The position numbers were made by a program, and so were the translations under genes. A stretch of 47,041 nt of DNA. It comes from Saprospiraceae bacterium (GTDB lineage: Bacteria > Bacteroidota > Bacteroidia > Chitinophagales > Saprospiraceae). Location of the stretch: positions 1 to 47,041 of the forward strand of contig JADLHT010000066.1 in NCBI GenBank assembly GCA_020848695.1, in the 5' to 3' direction. The first letter of the stretch is position 1. Every line of letters begins with the position of its first letter. The notes below the pieces were generated by a model. It was not told the origin of the DNA. It worked only from the letters and a program-made list of their open reading frames with translations, and did no database searches. This document shows positions 1 through 8,619 of this stretch, one piece after another.

Positions 1-1
1 A

Positions 2-199
2 ATATGGAAAAATTTAAAAAATCAGCATAACATTAATTCTCAGCTGAAAATCTTAAAAGGAAAAGTGTGCCCATACATGAGTTTTCCACACTTTATTAAC
101 ACTCAAATTGCTTGGCAATATCGTTTTGCTATTCTAAAGACAGAATTTTATTCTGAAAATCAATATTCAAAAATCAAATCTATTCTTTTACCGAATTAG
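2..199 (+). CDS. 3' end of an unidentified gene (partial, cut by left edge)
   Basis: A frame open from the first bases of the window to a TAG at 197-199 encodes 65 residues. In DNA this rich in A and T a run of that length without a stop is unlikely by chance, and the codons look coding. It contains the segment CPYMSFPHFINTQIAWQYRF and ends in SKIKSILLPN. No family is recognised. The start and most of the protein lie outside the window. It converges on xseB with about 76 bases between stops. It could still be a chance open frame. Confidence 0.45.
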   Translation: MWKNLKNQHNINSQLKILKGKVCPYMSFPHFINTQIAWQYRFAILKTEFYSENQYSKIKSILLPN

Positions 200-275
200 C
201 CTAAGCAGAATTCTGAGTTCGAATCCATATTCATTGTTGGGCAGAAATTTATAGAGTGTTAGTGTCCTTAAACTA

Positions 276-461
276 TTATTTAATCTCAATAATTTTATCC
301 TGAAGAGCTCTTAGCGATTGTTCACAGAATTTTAATAATTGTGTTGCTCTTTCAATTGCAATACTCAGTTCTTCCATGGAATATTCATCATTTTGAGTTT
401 TTTCTAAAATTGATTTTAGCTCATCGAGTGCCGTTTCGTAGGCAAGTTTCTCCTTTTTCAT
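276..461 (-). CDS. xseB: Exodeoxyribonuclease VII small subunit
   Basis: This is the small subunit of exonuclease VII, which with XseA degrades single-stranded DNA to oligonucleotides in the cytoplasm. The 61-residue product has the usual short two-helix layout: AYETALDELKSILEKTQN, then an acidic ME-EL turn, then a second helix AIERATQLLKFCEQSL. The length is normal for the family. The ATG lies inside the xseA stop (ATGA overlap, 458-461), so the two are translationally coupled. It is the last gene of the minus-strand run. Identification rests on the fold pattern and on its position after xseA, which together are convincing. Confidence 0.93.
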   Translation of the reverse strand: MKKEKLAYETALDELKSILEKTQNDEYSMEELSIAIERATQLLKFCEQSLRALQDKIIEIK

Positions 462-1678
462 GATTCAATTTTACTTTTTAAAATACCATCTTCAAACATT
501 GTCAACAATTCTAAAGATGTATTGATTTGTTTTAGGTTTTTTACTCGTTTTCCGCTTTGAAAATTAATACTGAATCCTTTACTCAGTATCTTAAAAGGAT
601 TGTTGGAATCAATTAAATAGGATAGTTTTTGAATCTCCAAGCTTTTGTTATGCAAAATAGTTTGAAATACATGCCTAGCTTCATTCTGAAAATTTATCAA
701 TTCAGTTTTTCTTATGATCTGAATATTTGAAAGGTAACTAGCTCTTTTTATACGGTAAGAATTTAGATAATGATATTTAGCATTAATTTTTTCCTGAATT
801 ACGTTGATAATCTCAGAGTGTAATTTCTTAATCTTTATCTCATAGGAATTATTGTATTGAATAATAAAATCAGCAACAGCCGTAGGGGTTTTTAAAGATT
901 GAAAAGCATTCATATCGGCGATAGATTCATCCTGAAAATGTCCTATGCCGGTTAATACAGGAATTTCTATTTCTGCAATAATTTTTGATATTTCAAAATG
1001 ATCAAAGTCTGCTAAATCAAGCTTTGCTCCTCCTCCTCGGAGTATTGCTATGCAATCATATTTACAATCGATTTGAGCAACTACTTTTTGTAAAGCTGAT
1101 ACCACTTCTGTTTTGCTGCTTGTTCCTTGCATACTTGAAGGGTAGAGATGAACAATAAAGGTATAACCGTATGGATTATCTTTAAGATGTTCTTCAAAAT
1201 CTTCCTTTCCGGCAGCAGTCAAACTTGTAATGATTGCGATGTTCTTAATTACGGCTGGAAGAATTGTTTTTTTATTTTTCTGCCAGAGTCCTTTCTCAAT
1301 AAGCTTTGAAATTACTTTTTGACGGTATAACTTAATTTGTCCTAAAGTATAATTGAGATCAATCTCTAATATATTTAGCTTTAATCCGAACCTTATGTGG
1401 AAATCAATATCAACTTTTAATTTAAGTTCATTACCTTCTTTAAGGATATTTAATAAACTTTCAGATTGAATTTTTAAAAAATTCATTTTCCATATTACAG
1501 CAGAAGATTGGGCAATTATTTCGTCTGTATCTGTGCGCTCTGCAAGTTCTAAATAATAATGTCCCTTGTTGATTTTTAATTGGACCACTTCAGCGGTAAT
1601 CCATAGTGGTTGTGAAAAGTTTAATGCTATAGCTCGCCTAATGAGTTCATTCAATCTACTAAGGCGAATTGAGTCCAA
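458..1678 (-). CDS. xseA: Exodeoxyribonuclease VII large subunit
   Basis: This is the catalytic subunit of exonuclease VII. The 406-residue protein has an N-terminal OB-fold (LWITAEVVQLKINKGHYYLEL), the family core with IAIITSLTAAGKEDF and CIAILRGGGAKLDLADFDH, then GIGHFQDESIADMNAFQSLK TPTA-type motifs, and a charged helical C-terminal part that binds XseB. The start is TTG: the in-frame codons before it read TAG-TTA-ATA, and that TAG is the stop of sucC, so no upstream ATG is possible and the next Met is far inside the OB-fold. It follows sucC by six bases and overlaps xseB by four. Confidence 0.96.
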   Translation of the reverse strand: MDSIRLSRLNELIRRAIALNFSQPLWITAEVVQLKINKGHYYLELAERTDTDEIIAQSSAVIWKMNFLKIQSESLLNILKEGNELKLKVDIDFHIRFGLKLNILEIDLNYTLGQIKLYRQKVISKLIEKGLWQKNKKTILPAVIKNIAIITSLTAAGKEDFEEHLKDNPYGYTFIVHLYPSSMQGTSSKTEVVSALQKVVAQIDCKYDCIAILRGGGAKLDLADFDHFEISKIIAEIEIPVLTGIGHFQDESIADMNAFQSLKTPTAVADFIIQYNNSYEIKIKKLHSEIINVIQEKINAKYHYLNSYRIKRASYLSNIQIIRKTELINFQNEARHVFQTILHNKSLEIQKLSYLIDSNNPFKILSKGFSINFQSGKRVKNLKQINTSLELLTMFEDGILKSKIES

Positions 1679-1684
1679 TATTAA

Positions 1685-2887
1685 CTAATTTAATACTTGA
1701 GTAACTAAATCAGCTGCTTCCTGAAGTTGAATTGCAGAATGAACTTTTAACCCGGATTCATCAATAATTTTTTTTGCCAGTTCTGCATTTGTTCCCTGTA
1801 ACCTAACAATTATGGGTACATCAATACTACCTATATTATTATAAGCATCAACAATTCCTTGAGCTACACGATCGCATCGAACGATGCCGCCGAATATATT
1901 GACTAATATTGCTTTTACAGCAGGATCTTTTAATATTATTCTAAATGCTTTTTCGACTCTCTGCGCATCTGCTGTTCCTCCTACATCTAGAAAGTTTGCA
2001 GGATTACCACCTGCAAGTTTTATAATATCCATTGTTGCCATAGCGAGACCTGCACCATTTACCATGCAGCCTACATTGCCATCAAGATTGACATAATTTA
2101 AATTGTTATTTCTTGCTTCAACTTCAGTGGGATCTTCTTCTGAATCATCACGCATTTGTTCATAGTCTGGATGCCTGTATAATGCATTATCATCTAATAC
2201 GAATTTGCAATCGACGGCCAAAATTCTTTCATCAGCAGTCATCAGCAATGGATTTATTTCTATTAGGCTTGCATCAGATTTAACAAATGCATTGTAAAGC
2301 TTTGATATAATAGAGCCCATTTCTTTAAATGGCTTTCCGGACAAGCCCAAATTAAAAGCCATTTTTCTACCTTGAAACTCCTGGAATCCTAAAGCGGGAT
2401 CAATGTATTCCTTATGAACTAATTCTGGTGTTTCATCTGCTACTTTTTCAATATCCATTCCTCCTTGAATAGAATAAATAATTACATTTTTCTGTGAAGC
2501 CCGATCTGTTAATATTGATATATAAAATTCTTTACAGGCATTAAAATCAGGAGCATAAGAATCTTCAGCAATTAATAATTTAAGAACTTTCTTACCAGGG
2601 CCATTAATCCCTCCTGGTGTCTGAGGAGTTTTAAGCATCATACCAAGAATACTTTGCGAGTATTGGATAAGTTCTTCTTTGTTTTTAGCTAATTTAACAC
2701 CGCCTCCTTTTCCTCTTCCCCCGGCATGAATTTGTGCTTTGACTACTACAAAATTCGTATCGGTAGATGACTTTAACTCATTGTAAGCAGTAATAGCCTC
2801 GTCAACTGAGCAGGCTAAAAGTCCTTTTTGGGTAGGAATTCCAAATGAGCTTAATATTTGTTTTCCCTGGTATTCGTGAAGATTCAT
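1685..2887 (-). CDS. sucC: Succinyl-CoA ligase (ADP-forming) beta subunit
   Basis: The beta subunit of succinyl-CoA synthetase, a TCA-cycle enzyme that interconverts succinyl-CoA plus ADP and phosphate with succinate plus ATP. At 400 residues it is full length. The N-terminal ATP-grasp domain starts MNLHEYQGKQILSSFGIP and carries KAQIHAGGRGKGGGVKLA; EINPLL is the metal/nucleotide motif; the C-terminal CoA-ligase domain has GAGLAMATMDIIKLAGG, NFLDVGGTAD and ILVNIFGGIVRCD. Its partner sucD is not in the window, so the two subunits are encoded apart. It lies between an M43 protease gene (one base between stop and start) and xseA, so it is probably co-transcribed with both. Confidence 0.97.
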   Translation of the reverse strand: MNLHEYQGKQILSSFGIPTQKGLLACSVDEAITAYNELKSSTDTNFVVVKAQIHAGGRGKGGGVKLAKNKEELIQYSQSILGMMLKTPQTPGGINGPGKKVLKLLIAEDSYAPDFNACKEFYISILTDRASQKNVIIYSIQGGMDIEKVADETPELVHKEYIDPALGFQEFQGRKMAFNLGLSGKPFKEMGSIISKLYNAFVKSDASLIEINPLLMTADERILAVDCKFVLDDNALYRHPDYEQMRDDSEEDPTEVEARNNNLNYVNLDGNVGCMVNGAGLAMATMDIIKLAGGNPANFLDVGGTADAQRVEKAFRIILKDPAVKAILVNIFGGIVRCDRVAQGIVDAYNNIGSIDVPIIVRLQGTNAELAKKIIDESGLKVHSAIQLQEAADLVTQVLN

Positions 2888-2888
2888 T

Positions 2889-4337
2889 TTAGAGTATAAG
2901 TATTTTTGCTTCTTGCTCCTTTAATTTAATAAAGTAAATTCCGGATGGCAGGCGAGAAATATTTAATTGAATGGAGTTATTAGAATAATTAAATTCAATA
3001 TTTTGATTCTGAATTTGACCATTAATGGACATTACTTGAATGTCTTTAATGCTAAGAGAATAAGTCGAATTAATTACTAAGGATTGATTCGTTGTTAAAA
3101 CTGTTGGTGTAATACTTAATTTGTTATCATCAGAATAATAAGTCGATACAAAATTATCTACTTGAAAAGTTCGAGATTTCGATTCAGCAGCGCAAAAATC
3201 TTGGGAACTTATTGGAATTACTCTCCAGTAATACTTCTTGCCTTGAAGTAAGGAGTCGACTTCGATTGTATTTGTCTTTAATTCTATGTTTTTTATCAGA
3301 ACACTAAAAGGAGCATTTCTGGATAATTGAAAAATATACGATTCTGCAAAATCAAGTTTGTTCCAACTAAAGTTTACCTTGCTTTTTGTTGTCGATGAAT
3401 CCAACGGAAATATTTGTTCGGAATCAAATTCTCCAACTGTGTTTAATTGAATATTTCTTATTAAGTCTGAACGTCGATTTGCCAAAAAATTCTGCATAGC
3501 ATTCATTTGCAGATTTGAAAATCGAGAACTGCAATTATCATTTGAATAGGACATAATTAAGGAGCCATCCGATTTAAAACTTTCTCCTGTTAAATCTTTT
3601 TGAACAATTATACTGCTATCCTTTTGATCACAACTCCAACGGTTACTTATGTAATCTGCAGGAGTATCACAAAATCCATCTCCGCGAGTATCGCAACCTA
3701 CGCGTTCTACATTTTCGATTTTGCCTCTTACTTCTTTTTCATAATCAATTGCTAATCCTCCCTTATAATTAATTCCTTCCCATCCTGAGAAAGTATGAGG
3801 TAAAGAAAAATAGTGTCCTAACTCATGTGACCAAGTATGCGAGTTTTTACTTGTGCAGGACTTACTCAGGGCAACTGCATCACCACGATATGTATAGTAG
3901 CCGCAATTTCCAGCAGGACTGGATACAAGGTAAACATTAATAACATTATCAACATTATTCTCCTTCATCATTTGTTCCCCAATATCATAATCATGTTCAT
4001 TGAATTTTGTGCTAAAAATGTAATGAACAGGTTTTTCCATATAAAATTGAAATCCAGTTGGAATAAAATCTGAGTTTAAGGTACAAATCGATTCCTTTAA
4101 TTTTAATAGTGAAAAATCAGATCCTCCTTCGTCGGTAAGCACGATATGAACCTGCATAGGTATATACTGTATTCCAGAGAATTGCAACACATTTTTCAAA
4201 TTTTCCCGTTCGAGTCTCAGTACCATCTGAGCGTCTAAGCTAGTTCCGCAGCTATTCTGGGATCTTAGATTCACAATGTTCACTGAAATCGTGAGAACAA
4301 TACAAAAGAACCAGGATATGTTCCAATTTAGTTTCAT
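2889..4337 (-). CDS. Secreted M43 (pappalysin-like) metalloprotease with T9SS sorting domain
   Basis: A predicted extracellular zinc metalloprotease of 482 residues. Residues 1-26 look like a signal peptide. The metzincin zinc site is HELGHYFSLPH (His171, Glu172, His175, His181), followed by DGFCDTPADY near 220 and the Met-turn IMSYSNDNC (Met262). A fibronectin III-like module covers about 315-390 (NFSWNKLDFAESYIFQLS ... YYWRVIP). The last ~75 residues form a T9SS type A sorting domain with INGQIQNQN and LPSGIYFIKL, implying export by type IX secretion. The usual Gly of HExxHxxGxxH is Ser. The gene is 22 bases downstream of a paralogous protease and one base upstream of sucC. Substrate is unknown. 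Confidence 0.9.
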   Translation of the reverse strand: MKLNWNISWFFCIVLTISVNIVNLRSQNSCGTSLDAQMVLRLERENLKNVLQFSGIQYIPMQVHIVLTDEGGSDFSLLKLKESICTLNSDFIPTGFQFYMEKPVHYIFSTKFNEHDYDIGEQMMKENNVDNVINVYLVSSPAGNCGYYTYRGDAVALSKSCTSKNSHTWSHELGHYFSLPHTFSGWEGINYKGGLAIDYEKEVRGKIENVERVGCDTRGDGFCDTPADYISNRWSCDQKDSSIIVQKDLTGESFKSDGSLIMSYSNDNCSSRFSNLQMNAMQNFLANRRSDLIRNIQLNTVGEFDSEQIFPLDSSTTKSKVNFSWNKLDFAESYIFQLSRNAPFSVLIKNIELKTNTIEVDSLLQGKKYYWRVIPISSQDFCAAESKSRTFQVDNFVSTYYSDDNKLSITPTVLTTNQSLVINSTYSLSIKDIQVMSINGQIQNQNIEFNYSNNSIQLNISRLPSGIYFIKLKEQEAKILIL

Positions 4338-4359
4338 GATACCGACTTATTCTGATTAA

Positions 4360-5874
4360 TTAAAATGCAAACAATTTACCCGAAAAAGAATTTGTATTCG
4401 TTTGAAGCTGATAAATGAATATTCCGGAATTCTCCAAGGAGTTAATGATGTTGTTGCTTCCTGCTTCTATCTGAATTTTTTTCCTATGAATAAACTTTCC
4501 ATCTATAGAGAACAGGTTAAAGTATAACTCAGAAGCTTTATTAGAATTTAGATTAATTGAAATTTTATTATCTCCCAGGTATAAAATATTGACATCATCT
4601 AATACCAATTCATGATCATCCGTAGCAACGGCAAAGTTGCTGTTGTTAAAAAGCTGAGTTGGTATACTTTTGGGGCAAGGATTCGAAAAGTTAAAAGCTG
4701 TTACCCGCCATTGATACTTTAATCCTTTTGTAAGATTAGTAATGGTTGTATCTGTACGTGTAATTATATAATTCTTATAAGTAGAATTGTTACTTAAATT
4801 TACAGTTGCATACTCCAAAATATAGTGAGTCGCATTGGGTACCGCATTCCATTTAAAACTTACTGAATTATAACCTTTAATGTCAACGCTTGGAGATCCT
4901 GGAGCTTCTGTGACTGGAGGGAGCGGATTATGAACTGGTGTTTTTAAATGCGATCTTTGAGCTGAAGCATAATCACGTGCCATTGCATCTTTTTGTTCAG
5001 CGGAAAAATATCTATGGCAATTGTTTAAGAAATAACTCATAATATTTGCTTCATCAGGATCTAATCCTTTGTTCTCAGGGTCTACAAAACATCCGTTCCA
5101 TTTGCAACCGTTAAAACCAAAACCACAGTTATAATCTGCAGGTGTATCGCAAAAACCATCTGCAGAATTTAAACAATGTTTTTTTCCATTTACTAGTAAT
5201 TCACGATCTACGTATTCCACGGCTACATTAATATTACCTAAAGAAACGGAAGTAGGGCAAGCTTGCGAACAGTCATAAGTTGTTGTTTCCCAGCCATAAA
5301 AGGTATGTGCGAGACTTAAATAATGTCCAATTTCATGAGCGAGTACGTATCCATTCGTACTTACCTGTGCGGCTTCGCTCACCAAATAGTCGCCATTGGG
5401 ACTATAAAATGCTAAAACCCCAGGATTGCTAACATTTGCTTTACTGGCAACAAATAAATTGATTGAATTTTTATAGAGCTTATTTTGTTTGGTAATTTCA
5501 GCAATACCAAAAGTACTTGAAGGATCGTCGTATAAAAAAGTATTGTTTATATCAACTATTCCTTTTAAATAAAACGAAATTTCCTGATCTTGAAATATCT
5601 TGTTGATTTCACAGATATTCTCAAGCACTTTAATGTAGCGTAATCTTCCTGTACCATCCGCTTTAGCTGTCAGAAGATAATTTAGAGGCACATATTTTAT
5701 TGCACCTGTTCTTTGCAAAAATACAGGTTCAACATCTCTATTGTGAATCATTCTTTCACGGATTAAGTGATTTTCAATTAATCCCGAACCGCAAAAACCC
5801 TTTGATTGTGCTATTATTGAAAGTTGGGAGCTAAGAATTAGAAACAAAATGTTAGAAAACAATATTTTATACAT
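4360..5874 (-). CDS. Secreted M43 metalloprotease with FN3 and T9SS sorting domain
   Basis: A 504-residue paralogue of the next gene in the run. It has a signal peptide (residues 1-23, ending IIAQ), a zinc motif HEIGHYLSLAH (His180, Glu181, His184, His190), the DGFCDTPADYNCGFG segment near 240, and the Met-turn NIMSYFLNNC (Met279). The catalytic domain carries many cysteines, which suits an extracellular protein. An FN3 module spans about 328-400 (VSFKWNAVPNATHYILEY) and a type A T9SS sorting domain about 425-504. As in its neighbour, Ser replaces Gly in HExxHxxGxxH. It is the first gene of the minus-strand run, and a -7 box lies 34 bases upstream of its ATG. The natural substrate cannot be read from the sequence. 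Confidence 0.9.
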   Translation of the reverse strand: MYKILFSNILFLILSSQLSIIAQSKGFCGSGLIENHLIRERMIHNRDVEPVFLQRTGAIKYVPLNYLLTAKADGTGRLRYIKVLENICEINKIFQDQEISFYLKGIVDINNTFLYDDPSSTFGIAEITKQNKLYKNSINLFVASKANVSNPGVLAFYSPNGDYLVSEAAQVSTNGYVLAHEIGHYLSLAHTFYGWETTTYDCSQACPTSVSLGNINVAVEYVDRELLVNGKKHCLNSADGFCDTPADYNCGFGFNGCKWNGCFVDPENKGLDPDEANIMSYFLNNCHRYFSAEQKDAMARDYASAQRSHLKTPVHNPLPPVTEAPGSPSVDIKGYNSVSFKWNAVPNATHYILEYATVNLSNNSTYKNYIITRTDTTITNLTKGLKYQWRVTAFNFSNPCPKSIPTQLFNNSNFAVATDDHELVLDDVNILYLGDNKISINLNSNKASELYFNLFSIDGKFIHRKKIQIEAGSNNIINSLENSGIFIYQLQTNTNSFSGKLFAF

Positions 5875-5908
5875 AAATTTTATAATTAATGTGTATTACT
5901 GATTTTAG

Positions 5909-5916
5909 CAAAGTTA
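5909..5916 (-). promoter_or_regulatory. Bacteroidota -7 box for the M43/sucC/xseAB operon
   Basis: On the minus strand these bases read TAACTTTG, a full match to the TAnnTTTG element used by the primary sigma factor of Bacteroidota. The ATG of the first protease follows 34 bases downstream. No clean TTG is seen 19-21 bases upstream, so only the -7 part is supported. Confidence 0.5.
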
Positions 5917-6155
5917 CGATTTATTAGACTTCTATAAATAAGAAAACGGTTTAATCTCTGAAATGTAGGAATATAGTATTTAAGAAGGGAATTCTATAGC
6001 CATTAAAATGTGTTAACAGATTTAGTAACCAGCCGCTGACAATTTTTGATTTTTGATCATTCAAACATCGTAGTTAATAGTAAAACAAACATATATTGCT
6101 AAGTTATTGACTATTTATTTGAAATTCTTTCACCAATTAATCTTTCACATAAGAT

Positions 6156-6163
6156 TAATTTTG
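6156..6163 (+). promoter_or_regulatory. -7 box for mdh
   Basis: TAATTTTG, a full match to TAnnTTTG, ends 21 bases before the mdh ATG at 6185. It falls inside the alternative upstream reading frame that begins at 6107, which argues that 6185 is the true start. No good -33 TTG is visible. Confidence 0.5.
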
Positions 6164-6184
6164 CTCTTAATAAATTATAAAAAT

Positions 6185-7114
6185 ATGTCTAAAGTAACTG
6201 TTGTTGGCGCAGGTAATGTTGGCGCAACTGTAGCAAATGTACTTGCACACCGTGATTACATAAAAGAAATCGTTCTTGTAGATATTAAAGCTGAAATGGC
6301 CCAGGGTAAAGCTTTAGACAGCTGGCAACAAGCTCCAATAGATTTTTATTCAACTTCATTAATTGGTACTGATGATTATAGTCTTACTGCTGATTCAGAT
6401 ATCGTTGTTATTACAGCAGGATTACCCAGAAAACCGGGTATGACCCGTGATGATTTAATTTCAACGAATGCAGGCATTGTTAACTCTGTAACCAGGTCTA
6501 TCATGCAGTATTCAAAGAATCCAATAATAATCGTTGTTTCGAATCCTTTGGATGTTATGACCTATGCAGCTTATAAAGTTAGTGGTTTAAATTCCAACAG
6601 GGTAATTGGCATGGCCGGGATCCTGGATACTGCAAGATATAGAGCTTTTTTAGCAACAGAGCTAAAGGTGTCACCTAAAGATATTCAAGCAGTCTTGATG
6701 GGGGGGCATGGTGATTCAATGGTTCCTTTACCAAGATTTACTACAGTTGCAGGTATTCCAGTGACTGAATTGTTGGATTCAGAAACATTAAATTCAATAA
6801 TTGAACGCACCAAATTTGGTGGAGGAGAATTGGTTAAACTAATGGGAACGTCTGCATGGTATGCACCGGGTGCTGCTGCTGCACAGATGGTTGACTCTAT
6901 ATTGAAAGATGAGAATCGAATATTTCCTTGTTGTGTAAATCTCAGCGGTCAGTATGGACTTAATAATGTATTTGTTGGAGTCCCAGTTAAACTTGGTAAA
7001 AAAGGAATTGTGGAGATTATTAATCTTAATCTTAATCCATCAGAAACATCTCTTCTGAATCAATCGGCTAGTGAAGTTAAAAGTATGATGGAGGTATACG
7101 ACAAGCTTTCCTGA
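6185..7114 (+). CDS. mdh: Malate dehydrogenase
   Basis: NAD-dependent malate dehydrogenase of the LDH-like type, which oxidises malate to oxaloacetate in the TCA cycle. The product is 309 residues, normal for the family. It begins MSKVTVVGAGNVGATVA (Rossmann GxGxxG), has the substrate-binding arginines in GLPRKPGMTRDDL, the VSNPLDVMTYAAYK segment, and the catalytic histidine in GGHGDSMVPLPR. I chose the ATG at 6185 because homologues start at this Rossmann strand and a -7 promoter box sits just upstream; a TTG at 6107 in the same frame would add 26 unrelated residues. It leads a plus-strand run with a redox protein gene 43 bases downstream. Confidence 0.97.
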   Translation: MSKVTVVGAGNVGATVANVLAHRDYIKEIVLVDIKAEMAQGKALDSWQQAPIDFYSTSLIGTDDYSLTADSDIVVITAGLPRKPGMTRDDLISTNAGIVNSVTRSIMQYSKNPIIIVVSNPLDVMTYAAYKVSGLNSNRVIGMAGILDTARYRAFLATELKVSPKDIQAVLMGGHGDSMVPLPRFTTVAGIPVTELLDSETLNSIIERTKFGGGELVKLMGTSAWYAPGAAAAQMVDSILKDENRIFPCCVNLSGQYGLNNVFVGVPVKLGKKGIVEIINLNLNPSETSLLNQSASEVKSMMEVYDKLS

Positions 7115-7157
7115 TCAAACTTTAAACATATACGGGAACATATTGTTACCGATATGT

Positions 7158-7691
7158 ATGCTTGTTGCTTCCCGAGATATTAGCGATATATCGACTTTTC
7201 AAAACAGAAGTGTAATTGACTTATCATTTCATAAGAAAGTTTTGCTTGTGTTTTTAAGACATTTTGGATGTAGTTTTTGCAGAGAGGCATTGGCTGATAT
7301 TGATAAGCTTAATTCAAAGAAAAGCACTAAAAACTTCGAGATCATTCTGGTTCATATGGCTTCTCCGGAAGTAGCTCAGCAATATTTCAATAAGTATCAT
7401 CTTAGTCAACTAGATCATATTTCTGATCCTACTTGTAATCTTTATGAGTCGTTTGGCTTACTCAAGGCTAATTTTAACCAATTATTTGGATTTAGATCCT
7501 GGATAAGAGGAATTGAGACCGGATTTATAAAAGGGCATGGATGGGGAAAATTGATGGGCGATGGTTTTCAAATGCCCGGAATTTTTACAATAAGTAAAGG
7601 AAAAATTATCGCAGAATACCGACATTGCTTTCCAAGTGATAAACCCGATTACGAAAAGATGATGAATTGCCGGTCTTCTCACACTAAATAA
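7158..7691 (+). CDS. PRXL2-like (AhpC-TSA_2) thioredoxin-fold redox protein
   Basis: A 177-residue thioredoxin-fold protein. Its redox motif is FLRHFGCSFCREALAD, a CxxC directly after the first strand. The second half, with SDPTCNLYESFGLLKANF, FGFRSWIRGI, and GDGFQMPGIFTISKGKII, follows the layout of the AhpC-TSA_2/PRXL2 (FAM213, SelL-related) family rather than classical peroxiredoxins. Such proteins are thought to be thiol peroxidases or reductases; the substrate is not known. The cytoplasm is the likely site, as no signal peptide is seen. I took ATG 7158; a TTG at 7143 in frame is less likely. It follows mdh by 43 bases and may share its transcript. Confidence 0.8.
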   Translation: MLVASRDISDISTFQNRSVIDLSFHKKVLLVFLRHFGCSFCREALADIDKLNSKKSTKNFEIILVHMASPEVAQQYFNKYHLSQLDHISDPTCNLYESFGLLKANFNQLFGFRSWIRGIETGFIKGHGWGKLMGDGFQMPGIFTISKGKIIAEYRHCFPSDKPDYEKMMNCRSSHTK

Positions 7692-7715
7692 GAATCTAAT
7701 TCGTTCAGAATTCTA

Positions 7716-8600
7716 ATGCATAAGAAGAGTTATCTTGTTTTTATTTTTTTTATTAATCTGCTATATGTAAATGCGCAAAAAACTGAACTTAGTTCAGTTG
7801 ATAGTCTAAAGATATGGTCAGACATACTTTATTCCGGAAAACTTGAAGAAACACGAATTATTGCATCTTTAAATGTTGAAAATTTATTAACAAGACATAT
7901 TCAAAATAATGATATTGGTGACTTACACCCAAATATAATTGTCTTGAAATTTCCTGATCAGAATCAAATTATTTGTACTTGGCAGGTTGAAATGGCGACA
8001 GGTGAATTTGAATATTTTGGACTCTTAAGAAATCAAAAAGGTGAAATTACTAAATTCAAAAGGGAAATTCGAGATTATACAAGAATTAGAAGGGAGGAGT
8101 TTAATGAAGCCAATTGGTATGGTGCAGTCTATTATCATATTCTACCACAAAGCTTTGGTAAAGAAAATTATTACATTCTTTTTGGATTCGCACAGAATAA
8201 TCTAGGAGAAAGGTTTAAGATAATTGAAACTATTAACTTCAAAGATGGGAAACCTTTGTTTGGCTCCCCGGTCTTTCCTTATACGGATCAAGATGGCGAA
8301 AAATCAGATATAAATCGAGTGATCATCAGATATTCACAATCAGGTACTTGTTTGTTAAGATATGAAGAAGTTGAAAAACAGATCGTATTTGATCATATGA
8401 TTAATTTTCAGGACACGAACTCCCCGGAAGGAAGTAACTACCTTCCTGATGGTTCTTATGAAGCCTATGAATTTAAAAATAATCATTGGAAATATATTTC
8501 AAAACTTAATGTTGAAGTTCAAAAAACAGCACCGCGTGAAATGCCAATTTTAAATAATAACGATAAAGATCTATTTGGTAGAGAAAAGCGAAAGAAATAA
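7716..8600 (+). CDS. Exported protein of unknown function
   Basis: A 294-residue protein with a clear signal peptide (MHKKSYLVFIFFINLLYVNAQ). No enzyme motif is recognised. The body is mixed alpha/beta with many charged residues; NWYGAVYYHILPQSF and YYILFGFAQNNLGERFKIIE look like conserved strands of a compact beta domain of the type seen in many Bacteroidota hypothetical exported proteins. It has no T9SS sorting domain and no lipobox, so the periplasm is the likely location. The C-terminus is very basic (LFGREKRKK). It lies 24 bases after the redox gene and converges on nth. The function is not known. Confidence 0.8.
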   Translation: MHKKSYLVFIFFINLLYVNAQKTELSSVDSLKIWSDILYSGKLEETRIIASLNVENLLTRHIQNNDIGDLHPNIIVLKFPDQNQIICTWQVEMATGEFEYFGLLRNQKGEITKFKREIRDYTRIRREEFNEANWYGAVYYHILPQSFGKENYYILFGFAQNNLGERFKIIETINFKDGKPLFGSPVFPYTDQDGEKSDINRVIIRYSQSGTCLLRYEEVEKQIVFDHMINFQDTNSPEGSNYLPDGSYEAYEFKNNHWKYISKLNVEVQKTAPREMPILNNNDKDLFGREKRKK

Positions 8601-8619
8601 AAAATTATGGAAAAGTAAC

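Larger units (their letters stand above)
5875..6184. other. Divergent intergenic region between protease operon and mdh
   Basis: 310 bases with no convincing gene. It carries a minus-strand -7 box at 5909-5916 for the protease operon and a plus-strand -7 box at 6156-6163 for mdh. A TTG-started in-frame extension of mdh from 6107 is possible but would encode a non-homologous leader and overlap the promoter. The central ~200 bases show nothing else that I can name. Confidence 0.7.

Noticed and set aside
213-232. A tRNA T-loop-like sequence (GTTCGAATCC) in the gap before xseB
   Set aside because: The flanking bases do not form a five-pair T stem and no acceptor, D or anticodon arm is present.
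6107-6184. An N-terminal extension of mdh from a TTG at 6107
   Set aside because: The added 26 residues have no family counterpart and span the -7 box at 6156-6163.
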